From the NCBI RefSeq assembly GCF_002265625.1, contig NZ_NOVE01000005.1, positions 1 through 64,000 on the forward strand: a stretch of 64,000 nt of DNA. The letters are read 5' to 3'. The notes beneath the pieces were generated by a model. It was not told where the DNA came from and ran no database searches. It saw nothing but the letters and a program-made list of their open reading frames with translations. A program made the translations under genes and the position numbers. The stretch is from Prevotella sp. 885 (GTDB lineage Bacteria; Bacteroidota; Bacteroidia; Bacteroidales; Bacteroidaceae). Of the stretch, positions 24,305 to 33,431 are shown in pieces (within the stretch, counting starts at the first letter, position 1; every line of letters starts with the position of its first letter).

Positions 24305-27300
24305 TTAGTTATTTATTAGTTGCATATTGGCGATCTTCTCTTCCAGCTGACGCATCTTCTCCTCCTGGAGCACACGCTTGTATTCGATAGGAGTGACAAG
24401 GATGAAGTCCTCCACATAGCGGTTCCAGTCGTCAAGCATGCGGCGTGCCAAGGCAGAACCCGTATATAGGTAGTGCTGGCGGATGAGTTCGTGAAGCTCC
24501 TTGCGTGCCGAGCTTTCCTCGACGAGCGAAATCTCCACCTGATCCATATTGCAGAAATAATCGAATGTGTGTTCACGGTCCCAGACGTAAGCCAGACCTC
24601 CACTCATACCGGCGGCAAAATTGCGACCTATCTGTCCAAGTACCACTACGCGACCGCCGGTCATATACTCGCAGCAATGGTCGCCGGCGCCTTCCACTAC
24701 TGCTGTAGCTCCTGAGTTGCGGACGCCGAAGCGCTCGCCCACACGACCGTTGACATACAGTTCGCCACCGGTGGCGCCGTACAGTCCTGTGTTGCCGGCA
24801 ATGATATTGTCCTCAGCCACGAAGTCTGCACTCGTACGTGACGGAGGAAGAATGCTGATACGTCCGCCGGAGAGTCCCTTGGCGAAGTAGTCGTTAGCCT
24901 CGCCTTCCAGCCTGACGTTGACGCCACGGACAGCGAAGGCTCCGAAGCTCTGACCTGCCGAACCCTTGAACTTTATGTTAATGGTGGAATCGGGCAGTCC
25001 CTCCTCGCCATAACGCTTGGCAATGACGCCAGAGAGCATGGTGGTAACGGCGCGGTCCGTATTCTTGATGGCGTAGTCCAGATTCACCTCCTCCTTGTTC
25101 TCGATGGCTTTAGCACAGGCAGAGATGATGTCTTCGTCCTTCACGCCGCTCACCTTCGTAAATTCGCTACGGTCCCAATAGAGAGCCTTCTCCGTGTCAG
25201 GACGATGAAGCAGTCGACTGAAGTCGATGGTTCCCAACTTGGAAGCCTTGTCCTGCGGGATTACCTCTATCATGTCCGTGCGACCGATGATGTCCTTAAG
25301 ATGTCTTACGCCAAGCTCAGACAGATATTCGCGCGTCTGCTGGGCAAGGAACGTGAAGAAGTTGACCACGTATTCGGCACGTCCGCGGAACTTGGCACGA
25401 AGGGTTTCGTCCTGCGTTGCCACACCTACGGGACACGTATTGGTGTTGCACTTGCGCATCATCAGACAGCCGAGCACGATGAGAGGCAGCGTGCCGAAAG
25501 AGAACTCGTCTGCACCGAGCATTGCCATGATGATGACATCGCGTGCCGTCTTGAGCTGTCCGTCAGTCTGAAGGCGGACCTGATCGCGCAGACCGTTGAG
25601 CACTAGCGTCTGCTGAGCCTCAGCCAGACCTATCTCGGGCGATATACCGGCAAATCGCATTGACGATACGGGGCTTGCTCCAGTTCCGCCCTCGGCACCG
25701 GAAATGACGATGAGGTCAGCCTTTGCCTTTGCCACGCCGGCAGCAATGGGGCCCACACCGCTCTCTGCCACAAGCTTGACGCTGACAGCGGCGGTAGGAT
25801 TGATGTTCTTGAGGTCGAAAATCAGCTGGGCAAGGTCCTCGATGGAATAGATGTCGTGATGTGGCGGTGGCGAAATAAGAGTGATTCCGGGGATGGCATT
25901 ACGCGTCTTGGCAATGATCTTGTTCACCTTGAAGCCGGGCAACTGTCCGCCTTCACCAGGTTTTGCACCCTGCGCCACCTTGATTTGCAGCTCCTCTGCA
26001 TTGACCAGATATTCAGCCGTAACGCCGAAACGTCCAGAAGCAATCTGCTTGGTCTTGCTGCTGAGCGACACGCCGTCCACCTCCGTGTGGTAACGGACAT
26101 TGTCCTCGCCGCCCTCACCCGTATTGCTTCGTGCTCCAAGACGGTTCATTGCCAAGGCAAGAGCCTCATGCGCCTCGATGCTGAGTGCACCGAACGACAT
26201 GGCTCCTGTGACGAAGTGGCGTACGATGCTCTCCACCGGCTCAACCTCGTCAAGCGGTGTAGGCGTGGCAGCCTTCTTGAAGGTAAGCAGATTGCGAAGG
26301 AAGATGGGGCGCTGACCCTTCTCGGTGTCTCCCGTAGCGGAGTGAGTGTCAACGATTGCTGCCCACTCCTTAAACTGCTTATAGCTGCCCAAGCGTGTGG
26401 CAAGCTGCAGTTTCGTTATGGTTTCGGGGTTCCATGCGTGCTCGATGCCGTCCTTCCTGTAACTGAAAAGACCGTTGTTAGGAAGGAAATACTTCTCCTC
26501 CGCTTTCTCCACCGGAGACGGGAAGAAAGCAGACTGATTGAGTTCGGTGTATTCTCTCGCGATATCCTTCAGACCGATACCGCCGATGGTGCTTATCTCC
26601 GTGCCGAAATGCTTTCTGAGCAATGCCTCTGATATACCGATACTCTCGAATATCTTGGCTCCACGATAAGAACGGATGGTGGATATGCCCATCTTCGACA
26701 TTATCTTCTTCAGACCCTTGTCCACAGCCTTGATGTAATTCTGTTCGGCTGTATGATATTCTTCCTGAATCTTATGTGTAGAGACAAGGTGGTCTATGAT
26801 GGCGAAGGTCATGTACGGGCAGATGGCGCTGGCTCCGTAGCCGAGCAGCAAGGCGGCGTGCATCACCTCCCTTATCTCGCCGCTCTCCACGATGATGGCT
26901 GTCTGAACACGCTTGCCCACGGAGATAAGATAATGGTGGACGGCGCTTACGGCGAGAAGCGACGGTATGGCAGCATGCTTGCCGTCGATATCGCGATCGG
27001 TAAGAATGATATAGTTGACGCCCTCGTCAACGCTCTCCTCCGCCTTCTTGCACAGATTGTCCAAGGCGCTGCGCAGACTGCTTTCGCCTTTCTCCACATC
27101 GAAGAGCATAGGCAGCTTCACGGTGTTGAATCCCTTATAGCGGATATTGCAAAGCAGGTCTAACTCGGTATTGGTGAGCACGGGCTGCGGCAGACGCACC
27201 ATCTTGCAGTTGCTTTCGTCGGGAGTAAGAATGCCGCTACCCACACGTCCGATGTATTCTGTAAGTGACATAACCAGTTCCTCACGAATAGGGTCGATGG

Positions 27301-28867
27301 CAGGGTTGGTGACCTGCGCAAACTGCTGACGGAAATAATTGAACAACAGCTGCGGACGCTCGCTCAGTACGGCGAGTGGCGTGTCGTTACCCATAGCAGC
27401 CACCGGCTCCTGTCCCTTTGTACACATAGGTATGATGGTGCGGTCAATGTCTTCTTCGCCGAAGCCGAAGGCACGCAGCTTCGTGTCGTAGTCAGTAACG
27501 GAGTTGGCTACCTTACGACCACTTCTGAGGTTCTCAAGCTGAATGCGTCCTGTGGAGAGCCACTGGCGATAAGGATGCTCATGAGCCAAACAGTCCTTTA
27601 TTTCGCCGTCATAATATATCTTGCCTTCTTCGGTGTCGATAAGCAGAATCTTTCCCGGCTCAAGACGTCCCTTGCTGACGACGTCAGACGGCTCGAAGTC
27701 CATGACGCCGACCTCGCTTGCCACCACCATCATGCCGCTCTTTGTTATCGTATAGCGTGACGGACGAAGACCGTTGCGGTCGAGCATGCCGCCAGCATAA
27801 CGTCCGTCCGAGAACATAAGCGCAGCAGGACCGTCCCACGGCTCCATCAAGATGGAGTAATACTCGTAAAAAGCTTTGAGGTCTTCGGATATAGGATTCT
27901 TGTCGTTGAACGATTCGGGCACAAGAATGGCCATGGCTTGAGGCAGACTCATGCCGCTCATTATCAGAAACTCGAACACGTTGTCCAGCGAAGCCGAGTC
28001 GCTCATGTCGTCCTCCACGATGGGCAGGATGTCCTTGATGTCGCCTAAAGCGCCCGAACTGAGCACGCTCTCTCGTGCCTTCATCCACGCACGGTTGCCT
28101 CGCACGGTGTTTATTTCGCCGTTATGACAGAGCAAGCGGAAAGGTTGGGCGAGTTTCCATTTAGGGAAAGTATTGGTGGAGAATCGACTATGCACCAGCG
28201 CCAGTCCCGAAGTGAAGTAAGGATTGGTAAGGTCCTGATAGAAGCGGCGCAGCTGTCCGCTCGTAAGCATACCTTTATAAACAATGTTCTTGGAAGATAA
28301 TGAGCAGATATAGAACGAATCGATGCCAAGCGGCAGGATTCTGCGTTCGATGCGCTTTCTCACCTTATAAAGCTTGGTCTCAAGCGAAACGGTGTCTTTT
28401 CCTTCAGAGGATGTGGAGAGAGAGGGCATCGGTGCCACGAACATCTGGCGTATGTCGGGCATCACCTCGCGTGCTGCCACACCCGGTACGTCCTCGTTGA
28501 CGGGCACGTTACGCAGATGCATCAGTTCCAGACCTTCACGTTCGATTTCCTCTATCATGATGTTCAGAATCTGATTCTGCAACTTCTCTTCTCGCGGAAG
28601 AAACACCAAGCCGGTTCCGTAACGTCCCTTTTCGGGCACGGGAATGCCTTGCAGCAGAATAAACTCGTGCGGAATCTGCACCATTATGCCAGCACCGTCA
28701 CCTGTCTTGTCACGAGTTTCGGCACCACGGTGCTGCATGTTCTCCAACACACGCAGGGCGTTATCCACCAACTCATGACTCTTGCCTCCATGTATGTTCA
28801 CCACCATTCCCACGCCACACGCATCGTGCTCGTAGGCTGAGGTATACAATCCTTGTTTTGCGTCCAT
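24305..28867 (-). CDS. gltB: Glutamate synthase large subunit
   Basis: This 1520-residue enzyme has an N-terminal propeptide of 16 residues (MDAKQGLYTSAYEHDA) ending just before Cys17. That Cys is the amidotransferase nucleophile exposed by cleavage in known GltB proteins. The order is class II glutaminase (17-about 430), central domain, FMN-binding synthase domain with HHDIYSIEDLAQLIFDLK and GAEGGTGASP, the 3Fe-4S cysteines in CLMMRKCNTNTCPVGVATQ, and a C-terminal beta-helix of GxxGG repeats (NDYFAKGLSGGRISILPP). It works in the cytosol with GltD. Transcription should start near 29017 from the consensus promoter at 29024-29055, giving a leader of about 150 nt that could hold regulation. Confidence 0.96.
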   Translation of the reverse strand: MDAKQGLYTSAYEHDACGVGMVVNIHGGKSHELVDNALRVLENMQHRGAETRDKTGDGAGIMVQIPHEFILLQGIPVPEKGRYGTGLVFLPREEKLQNQILNIMIEEIEREGLELMHLRNVPVNEDVPGVAAREVMPDIRQMFVAPMPSLSTSSEGKDTVSLETKLYKVRKRIERRILPLGIDSFYICSLSSKNIVYKGMLTSGQLRRFYQDLTNPYFTSGLALVHSRFSTNTFPKWKLAQPFRLLCHNGEINTVRGNRAWMKARESVLSSGALGDIKDILPIVEDDMSDSASLDNVFEFLIMSGMSLPQAMAILVPESFNDKNPISEDLKAFYEYYSILMEPWDGPAALMFSDGRYAGGMLDRNGLRPSRYTITKSGMMVVASEVGVMDFEPSDVVSKGRLEPGKILLIDTEEGKIYYDGEIKDCLAHEHPYRQWLSTGRIQLENLRSGRKVANSVTDYDTKLRAFGFGEEDIDRTIIPMCTKGQEPVAAMGNDTPLAVLSERPQLLFNYFRQQFAQVTNPAIDPIREELVMSLTEYIGRVGSGILTPDESNCKMVRLPQPVLTNTELDLLCNIRYKGFNTVKLPMLFDVEKGESSLRSALDNLCKKAEESVDEGVNYIILTDRDIDGKHAAIPSLLAVSAVHHYLISVGKRVQTAIIVESGEIREVMHAALLLGYGASAICPYMTFAIIDHLVSTHKIQEEYHTAEQNYIKAVDKGLKKIMSKMGISTIRSYRGAKIFESIGISEALLRKHFGTEISTIGGIGLKDIAREYTELNQSAFFPSPVEKAEEKYFLPNNGLFSYRKDGIEHAWNPETITKLQLATRLGSYKQFKEWAAIVDTHSATGDTEKGQRPIFLRNLLTFKKAATPTPLDEVEPVESIVRHFVTGAMSFGALSIEAHEALALAMNRLGARSNTGEGGEDNVRYHTEVDGVSLSSKTKQIASGRFGVTAEYLVNAEELQIKVAQGAKPGEGGQLPGFKVNKIIAKTRNAIPGITLISPPPHHDIYSIEDLAQLIFDLKNINPTAAVSVKLVAESGVGPIAAGVAKAKADLIVISGAEGGTGASPVSSMRFAGISPEIGLAEAQQTLVLNGLRDQVRLQTDGQLKTARDVIIMAMLGADEFSFGTLPLIVLGCLMMRKCNTNTCPVGVATQDETLRAKFRGRAEYVVNFFTFLAQQTREYLSELGVRHLKDIIGRTDMIEVIPQDKASKLGTIDFSRLLHRPDTEKALYWDRSEFTKVSGVKDEDIISACAKAIENKEEVNLDYAIKNTDRAVTTMLSGVIAKRYGEEGLPDSTINIKFKGSAGQSFGAFAVRGVNVRLEGEANDYFAKGLSGGRISILPPSRTSADFVAEDNIIAGNTGLYGATGGELYVNGRVGERFGVRNSGATAVVEGAGDHCCEYMTGGRVVVLGQIGRNFAAGMSGGLAYVWDREHTFDYFCNMDQVEISLVEESSARKELHELIRQHYLYTGSALARRMLDDWNRYVEDFILVTPIEYKRVLQEEKMRQLEEKIANMQLINN

Positions 28868-29023
28868 AATATAATGTTTGGTTGATACCTTAAAACAACT
28901 TCTTACCCGAAGGATTTTTTCTTATTTACAATCCAACAACGGTTTTCCCAGTCCTTGCTTACACTTTGTTCGTATATTGCAACAATCAACAGCAATATAC
29001 AAGCTTATTTGTGTTTTCAGTTA

Positions 29024-29055
29024 CAAAAGTAAGATAATGTATTAAAATACGCAAA
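29024..29055 (-). promoter_or_regulatory. Promoter of the gltB-gltD-asnB operon
   Basis: On the minus strand: TTTG (29055-29052), 20 bases, TACTTTTG (29031-29024). The leader to the gltB ATG is about 150 nt. The 28868-29250 stretch has no other gene that I can see. Confidence 0.72.
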
Positions 29056-29251
29056 TATTACGACAGTTTTTTGCTTCAATAGCTGATATTTTGTTACGAA
29101 AACAACTAAATGAATGACGTTTTTATATTAATATGTAAGATACGTAAACAAAAACCGAATAATATATAAGCAAGACAAGTGTTCTGAAAAAAAAGCTGAA
29201 TTTAAGCTTGGAACGTATACTGGCTATGTACGCATAGGCACGTATATATAC

Positions 29252-29288
29252 AAAAAGAGAGGATATCGCATCAGCAATATCCTCTCTT
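29252..29288 (-). terminator. tRNA-Lys terminator
   Basis: AAGAGAGGATAT pairs with ATATCCTCTCTT around a 10-base loop; the minus-strand transcript then runs into TTTTTG. It begins nine bases after the tRNA 3' end. Confidence 0.88.
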
Positions 29289-29296
29289 GTGCTATG

Positions 29297-29369
29297 TGAT
29301 CCGCATGGGGCTCGAACCCATGACCCCAACATTAAAAGTGTTGTGCTCTACCAGCTGAGCTAGCGGATC
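29297..29369 (-). tRNA. tRNA-Lys (UUU)
   Basis: The minus strand folds as a standard 73-nt tRNA: acceptor GATCCGC/GCGGATC, D arm AGCTCAGCTGGTAGAGC, anticodon loop CTTTTAA giving UUU, T arm GGGTTCGAGCCC and discriminator A. CCA is not encoded. It has a consensus promoter at 29384-29416 and its own terminator. Confidence 0.97.
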
Positions 29370-29383
29370 TCCGTAAAGCGAGT

Positions 29384-29416
29384 GCAAAGGTAAGCATTTT
29401 TTCTTTACCTTGCAAA
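29384..29416 (-). promoter_or_regulatory. tRNA-Lys promoter
   Basis: TTTG (29416-29413), 20 bases, TACCTTTGC (29392-29384) on the minus strand, directly before the tRNA. Confidence 0.8.
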
Positions 29417-29431
29417 TTATTCGTCATTTTT

Positions 29432-30535
29432 TTACTCTTTCGGACCGTCTTCAATCGCTTGTACATCATCAAGATGCTCTTTCGTGACATATCGCTGCCA
29501 GTAAGCAATGATGAGTGTAGTGAGCGGAAGGGCTATGATCAGACCGATGAAACCGAGCAATGCACCCCATACAGAGAGCGAGAGAAGGAGAATGGCAGGA
29601 TTGAGTCCCATCGCCTTTCCCATGATTTTCGGAGTCACAATCATGTCCGTTATTATCTGCACCACAATGAACAGACCCACAGCCAGTCCGAAGACCATCC
29701 AGAAGTTCTGTCCCGTATCAGCCGCCTTGAGCATGGCGAGGAACGCCGTAGGGATGAGGGCAAAGGTATGGAGGTAAGGCACGAGGTCCATCACACCGAT
29801 GAGAATGCCCAGACCAATGGCCATCGGGAAGTCCATAATACTGAATCCGATGCAGAACATGATGCCCATGCAGAGCGCCACAAGGCTCTGACCGCGGATA
29901 TAGTTGTTTAGCTCACGCTCCACGTCCACGGCAAGGACGCGCCAGAACGGGCGCAGCTTCTTTGGGAAGATCCTTATCCAGTTGGTGGTGAGGAACTCGT
30001 AATCGAGGAGTATGAAGAACATGTAGAGCAGCGTAATACATGACGCCACAATGCTCATCACAATGGTGGCGGTCTGGCCTATCACGGCAAACACCTTGGG
30101 CATCGTGGTCTTAAGAGTCTCCTTGAAGTCGTTGCTCTTGAAGAAGCGCTCGATGTCAGTCTGGTTGTTCTCAATCCATCGCTTGACGAGGGAGGTGAGG
30201 TCGTTGGTGTGTGTGGTCTGATGCAGCCAGTGCATCAGCACTTCATAGAGCTTCTGGAACTGCCCAATCATGGGCGGAATGATGAAGTAAATCATCAGTC
30301 CGATAATACAAAGCACGAATCCCATTGCCAAGAGAATGGCAAGGGCACGCACCTTCACGTGCATACGATACTGTATGAACTTCACCATCGGGTAAAGCAG
30401 GTAAGCGAACAGCCATGCTATGAAGAATGGCAGAAGCACGCTGCTAAGAAAATTGACAATGTAAAGCACAGCAAACACGAGTAGTGTCGTGCCCGACCAG
30501 CGTATAAACTTATCGAATGTGATTTCTTGACGCAT
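29432..30535 (-). CDS. AI-2E family (PerM-like) membrane transporter
   Basis: This 367-residue inner-membrane protein has seven or eight hydrophobic segments with the family layout: two N-terminal helices (LLVFAVLYIVNFLSSVLLPFF), a soluble loop at about 90-145 and a C-terminal half ending with MGLNPAILLLSLSVWGALLG and IALPLTTLIIAYWQRY. Family members were first linked to autoinducer-2 export, and others are Na+/H+ antiporters or have unknown substrates, so the substrate is open. It starts 35 bases after the tdk stop, with a small hairpin (GATTGAC/GTCAATC at 30557-30576) between them, and probably shares its transcript. Confidence 0.87.
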   Translation of the reverse strand: MRQEITFDKFIRWSGTTLLVFAVLYIVNFLSSVLLPFFIAWLFAYLLYPMVKFIQYRMHVKVRALAILLAMGFVLCIIGLMIYFIIPPMIGQFQKLYEVLMHWLHQTTHTNDLTSLVKRWIENNQTDIERFFKSNDFKETLKTTMPKVFAVIGQTATIVMSIVASCITLLYMFFILLDYEFLTTNWIRIFPKKLRPFWRVLAVDVERELNNYIRGQSLVALCMGIMFCIGFSIMDFPMAIGLGILIGVMDLVPYLHTFALIPTAFLAMLKAADTGQNFWMVFGLAVGLFIVVQIITDMIVTPKIMGKAMGLNPAILLLSLSVWGALLGFIGLIIALPLTTLIIAYWQRYVTKEHLDDVQAIEDGPKE

Positions 30536-30570
30536 TTATCATTCTTGTGTTTTGGGGATTGACGCGTTTG

Positions 30571-31179
30571 TCAATCTTGTGTTTTTGATTTCTTATAGCA
30601 TTCACGGCAGAGCGGCTCATATTCCGCCTTCTCTCCGATGAGCACCTGTTGCTCGTCATGCACCAGTCTGTGGCTGACGTAAGCCAGCGCACCGCACCTT
30701 ACGCAGATGGCGTGCACCTTCATCACGTCGTCGGCAATGGCGCAGAGTCCAGGCATCGGTCCGAAGGGCTTGCCCTTGAAGTCCATGTCCAGTCCGGCAA
30801 TAATGACGCGCACATTGTTGTCGGCAAGTTCGTTGCAGACATCCACAAGGTCGTCACCGAAGAACTGCGCTTCGTCTATGCCAACGACGTCAATGTCGTA
30901 ACGGCGCTGGTCTGCCTCTCCCGTAGAGGGCAGTATGCGCAGGATGTCAGTAGCACACGATACCGGCGTAGACGTAACGGCGTTGCTGTCGTGCGACACG
31001 ACGTTCTCCTCAGAATAGCGGTTGTCTATCTGAGGCTTGAATATAATAACCCTTTGGCGGGCGAAAGTTGCCCGCTTGATGCGGCGTATAAGTTCCTCTG
31101 TCTTTCCAGAGAACATGGAGCCGCACACCACTTCTATTCTTCCTTGGCGATGGAGCTCGCCTGCTGAATTTGTTGTCAT
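30571..31179 (-). CDS. tdk: Thymidine kinase, type II
   Basis: This enzyme has 202 residues from the ATG at 31179 ([20 protein letters not shown]). It shows the P-loop [14 protein letters not shown], the DEAQFF Walker B/lid region ([14 protein letters not shown]) and the zinc-ribbon cysteines CVRC and CRECYKK of the small tetrameric thymidine kinases. It phosphorylates thymidine with ATP in the salvage pathway. An in-frame ATG at 31218 adds 13 residues, but it overlaps the TTTCTTTGC sequence (31223-31215) that may be its -7 box, so the internal start is preferred. It is divergent from rsmI. Confidence 0.93.
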   Translation of the reverse strand: MTTNSAGELHRQGRIEVVCGSMFSGKTEELIRRIKRATFARQRVIIFKPQIDNRYSEENVVSHDSNAVTSTPVSCATDILRILPSTGEADQRRYDIDVVGIDEAQFFGDDLVDVCNELADNNVRVIIAGLDMDFKGKPFGPMPGLCAIADDVMKVHAICVRCGALAYVSHRLVHDEQQVLIGEKAEYEPLCRECYKKSKTQD

Positions 31180-31234
31180 CGTGGGTACAAAATTACGAAT
31201 AGGATTTAAAAATTGCAAAGAAAGGTATGTTTTT

Positions 31235-31267
31235 TTTGCCGTTCTTGATTATTTCAACTATATTTGT
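31235..31267 (+). promoter_or_regulatory. rsmI promoter, placing transcription start at the start codon
   Basis: TTTG (31235-31238), 20 bases, TATATTTG (31259-31266). The ATG of rsmI is at 31276, only nine bases past the -7 box, so the mRNA should have almost no leader. Confidence 0.7.
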
Positions 31268-31275
31268 CGCCTGAT

Positions 31276-32088
31276 ATGGGTATATTATATATTGTGCCTA
31301 CTCCGGTGGGCAATATGGAGGATATGACGATGCGTGCCATACGCGTCCTGCGCGAGGCCGACCTTGTGCTTGCCGAGGACACGCGAACGTCTGGAATCCT
31401 GCTTCAGCACTTCGACATTAAGAACCGCCTGATGTCCCACCACAAGTTTAACGAACACGGGACAAGCGCTTCCATCGTAGAGCGTCTGAAGGCAGGAGAG
31501 ACTATAGCGCTCATCAGCGATGCGGGCACACCCGGCATCAGCGACCCGGGCTTTTTCCTTGCGAGGGAGGCTGCCCGCGCCGGCATCACCGTACAGTGTC
31601 TGCCAGGCGCCACGGCATTCGTCCCGGCGATAGTAAGTTCAGGTCTGCCCTGCGACCGTTTCTGCTTCGAGGGCTTCCTTCCGCAGAAGAAAGGTCGTCA
31701 GACGCTGCTTGAAGCGCTGAGCACAGAGACGCGCACCATGATATTCTATGAGTCGCCGTACCGTCTGGTGAAGACATTGGAACAGTTCGCTTCCGTCTTC
31801 GGCGAGACACGCCAATGTTCGGTGTGCCGCGAGATATCGAAGGTGCACGAAGAGAGCGTACGCGGCACATTGGCAGAAGTGCTCGCCCACTTCCGCGAGA
31901 CTGAACCGCGAGGCGAAATTGTGGTATGCGTGGCTGGTATCGGCGAAGGTGAGATGTCGTCGTTCAAGGCTCTCAAGGCGCAAGCCAAGGAACGCAAACC
32001 CAAACTCAGCAACAAGGAACGCTACGCCCTGCGCGAAGCCGCTCCCGAAGAATTCAAGAAAAAGAAATTCAGAAATCAAGAAGAATAA
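31276..32088 (+). CDS. rsmI: 16S rRNA 2'-O-methyltransferase (C1402)
   Basis: This 270-residue protein begins MGILYIVPTPVGNMEDMTMR, the classic start of RsmI/YraL tetrapyrrole-methylase-fold enzymes. It continues with LAEDTRTSGILLQHF, SDAGTPGISDPGF and LPGATAFVPAIVSSGLPCDRF. In E. coli RsmI methylates the ribose of C1402 in the decoding centre using S-adenosylmethionine. The last 25 residues are strongly basic (KPKLSNKERYALRE...KKKKFRNQEE). A TTG upstream at 31264 is also in frame, but it sits inside the promoter and is rejected as start. The coiled-coil lipoprotein gene follows after 19 bases. Confidence 0.94.
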   Translation: MGILYIVPTPVGNMEDMTMRAIRVLREADLVLAEDTRTSGILLQHFDIKNRLMSHHKFNEHGTSASIVERLKAGETIALISDAGTPGISDPGFFLAREAARAGITVQCLPGATAFVPAIVSSGLPCDRFCFEGFLPQKKGRQTLLEALSTETRTMIFYESPYRLVKTLEQFASVFGETRQCSVCREISKVHEESVRGTLAEVLAHFRETEPRGEIVVCVAGIGEGEMSSFKALKAQAKERKPKLSNKERYALREAAPEEFKKKKFRNQEE

Positions 32089-32107
32089 TAACCAAAACAC
32101 GACTAAT

Positions 32108-32962
32108 ATGAAGCATCTTTCGTTTTTACTGTTAGGACTTGCACTCTTCATGTTCGCATCATGCGGCAACAACGAGAAGAAGGCTCCTGTTGATAATGTA
32201 GAGCAGAACGATTCTCTACAGAGAATCATCAGCCAAAAGGACAGCGAGATTAACGACATGATGGAGACTTTCAACCAAATCCAGCAAGGTCTCCAGGAAA
32301 TCAATGAGGCGGAGAAACGCGTCAACCTTGTCAAGGACGGCGAGGGCAGCAACAAGCGCCGCCAGATCATCGAGAACATCCAGTTCATCGCCAACACCAT
32401 GAAGCAGAACCGCGCTCTCATCGAGAAGCTGCGCCAGCAGATGCGCGAGTCGAGCGTTAAGGGCGACCAGCTCCACAAGACTCTGGACGACCTCGTGAAG
32501 CAGCTCAACGAGAAGGACGACGAACTGAAGAAGCTCCGCTCAGAGCTTGAGGCAAAGGACATTCATATTGCCGAACTGGACAAGACCATCACCGACCTTA
32601 ACGACAACGTATCGTCACTGACCACAGAGTCGTCAAAGAAGACGGAGACCATCAACGCCCAGGACAAGCAGCTCAACACAGCATGGTTTGTCTTCGGTAC
32701 GAAGCGTGAGCTGAAGGAACAGCGCATTATCGACGGCAGAAGGGTGCTCGAGGCTAACTTCAACAAGAACTACTTCACGAAGATTGACATCCGCGTGCAG
32801 AAGGAAATCAAGCTCTACTCAAAGTCAGCAAGAATCCTGACCATGCACCCGTCAAGCTCGTACACACTCCAGCAGGACGCCAACAAGCAGTACGTGCTCC
32901 GAATCAACAACCCGCAGATATTCTGGTCAACAAGCAAGTATCTCGTAATATTAGTGAAATAA
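32108..32962 (+). CDS. Coiled-coil lipoprotein (Cbp1-like)
   Basis: This 284-residue protein has a lipobox LFMFASC (Cys19) followed by GNNEKK. Residues about 35-185 form long charged heptad stretches (LQRIISQKDSEINDMMETFN, KLRQQMRESS, LDDLVKQLNEKDDELKKLRS), a strong coiled coil. The C-terminal ~95 residues are globular and beta-rich (KNYFTKIDIRVQKEIKLYSK; TMHPSSSYTL; INNPQIFWSTSKYLVILVK). The layout resembles Bacteroidetes proteins labelled Cbp1-type collagen-binding adhesins, though that label rests on few experiments. It is probably anchored to the outer membrane. It follows rsmI after 19 bases and ends with a strong terminator. Confidence 0.82.
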   Translation: MKHLSFLLLGLALFMFASCGNNEKKAPVDNVEQNDSLQRIISQKDSEINDMMETFNQIQQGLQEINEAEKRVNLVKDGEGSNKRRQIIENIQFIANTMKQNRALIEKLRQQMRESSVKGDQLHKTLDDLVKQLNEKDDELKKLRSELEAKDIHIAELDKTITDLNDNVSSLTTESSKKTETINAQDKQLNTAWFVFGTKRELKEQRIIDGRRVLEANFNKNYFTKIDIRVQKEIKLYSKSARILTMHPSSSYTLQQDANKQYVLRINNPQIFWSTSKYLVILVK

Positions 32963-32987
32963 AAAAACATAGTTTTATAATATAGTT

Positions 32988-33032
32988 GAGAGCCTTATAA
33001 AAGTGGAATACTTTATAAGGCTCTCATTTTTT
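32988..33032 (+). terminator. Terminator of the rsmI-lipoprotein unit
   Basis: GAGAGCCTTATAAA pairs with TTTATAAGGCTCTC around a 10-base loop, then ATTTTTTATT. Confidence 0.9.
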
Positions 33033-33090
33033 ATTATCCGACATTGCAATAGAATGTATATCAATTGCAGTTTATCGGTGTGTTTGCTGC

Positions 33091-33374
33091 GGTAGGCAGG
33101 GCTTTGACAAAAACCTTTATCCACAATCCGCTTATGCTTTTCAAGCCTTCGGCAATTCCTTTATGGTATATATGGTCTTATGAGAACAAGTTCTCACGCC
33201 CATATATGCCATAAATGAATGAGAGGCTTTCGCCTCTCTCGAAAAGCACAAGCGGAAAAAACAAAGAAAAGCACAAGGTTACATGAGGATGTAATAACTA
33301 AATAAATTGAGGGGAGACCTCCGCTACTGTGTAACCTTGTGTTTTTCTTGTTTTTGTCAAAGCCATACCTAACC
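33091..33374. repeat. Palindromic element III, short relative of element II
   Basis: It starts with a 43-base stretch nearly identical to the left end of element II (AGGCAGGGCTTTGACAAAAA, then CCTTTATCCACAATCCGC). It ends with the matching inverted arm (GTTTTTGTCAAAGCC at 33350-33364). The first inner arm is bounded by CTTTTC/GAAAAG in place of GGGCGC/GCGCCC. The second is bounded by AAGGTTACA/TGTAACCTT. The third arm of element II is missing. It lies between the lipoprotein terminator and the 3' end of rodA; no gene is present in 32963-33431. Confidence 0.82.
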
Positions 33375-33431
33375 GGATTACACCACTAAATTCCTGTTTA
33401 TGCCACTTCCAATAGCAGAACTCTCATTTTC

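Noticed and set aside
29038..29250. Further small gene between the gltB promoter and tRNA-Lys
   Set aside because: AT-rich sequence with only short frames and no start context.
31639..32562. 307-codon frame spanning rsmI and the lipoprotein gene on the minus strand
   Set aside because: It covers two well-supported genes and is Ser/Leu-rich in the way expected of antisense to coiled-coil and Lys/Glu-rich coding sequence.
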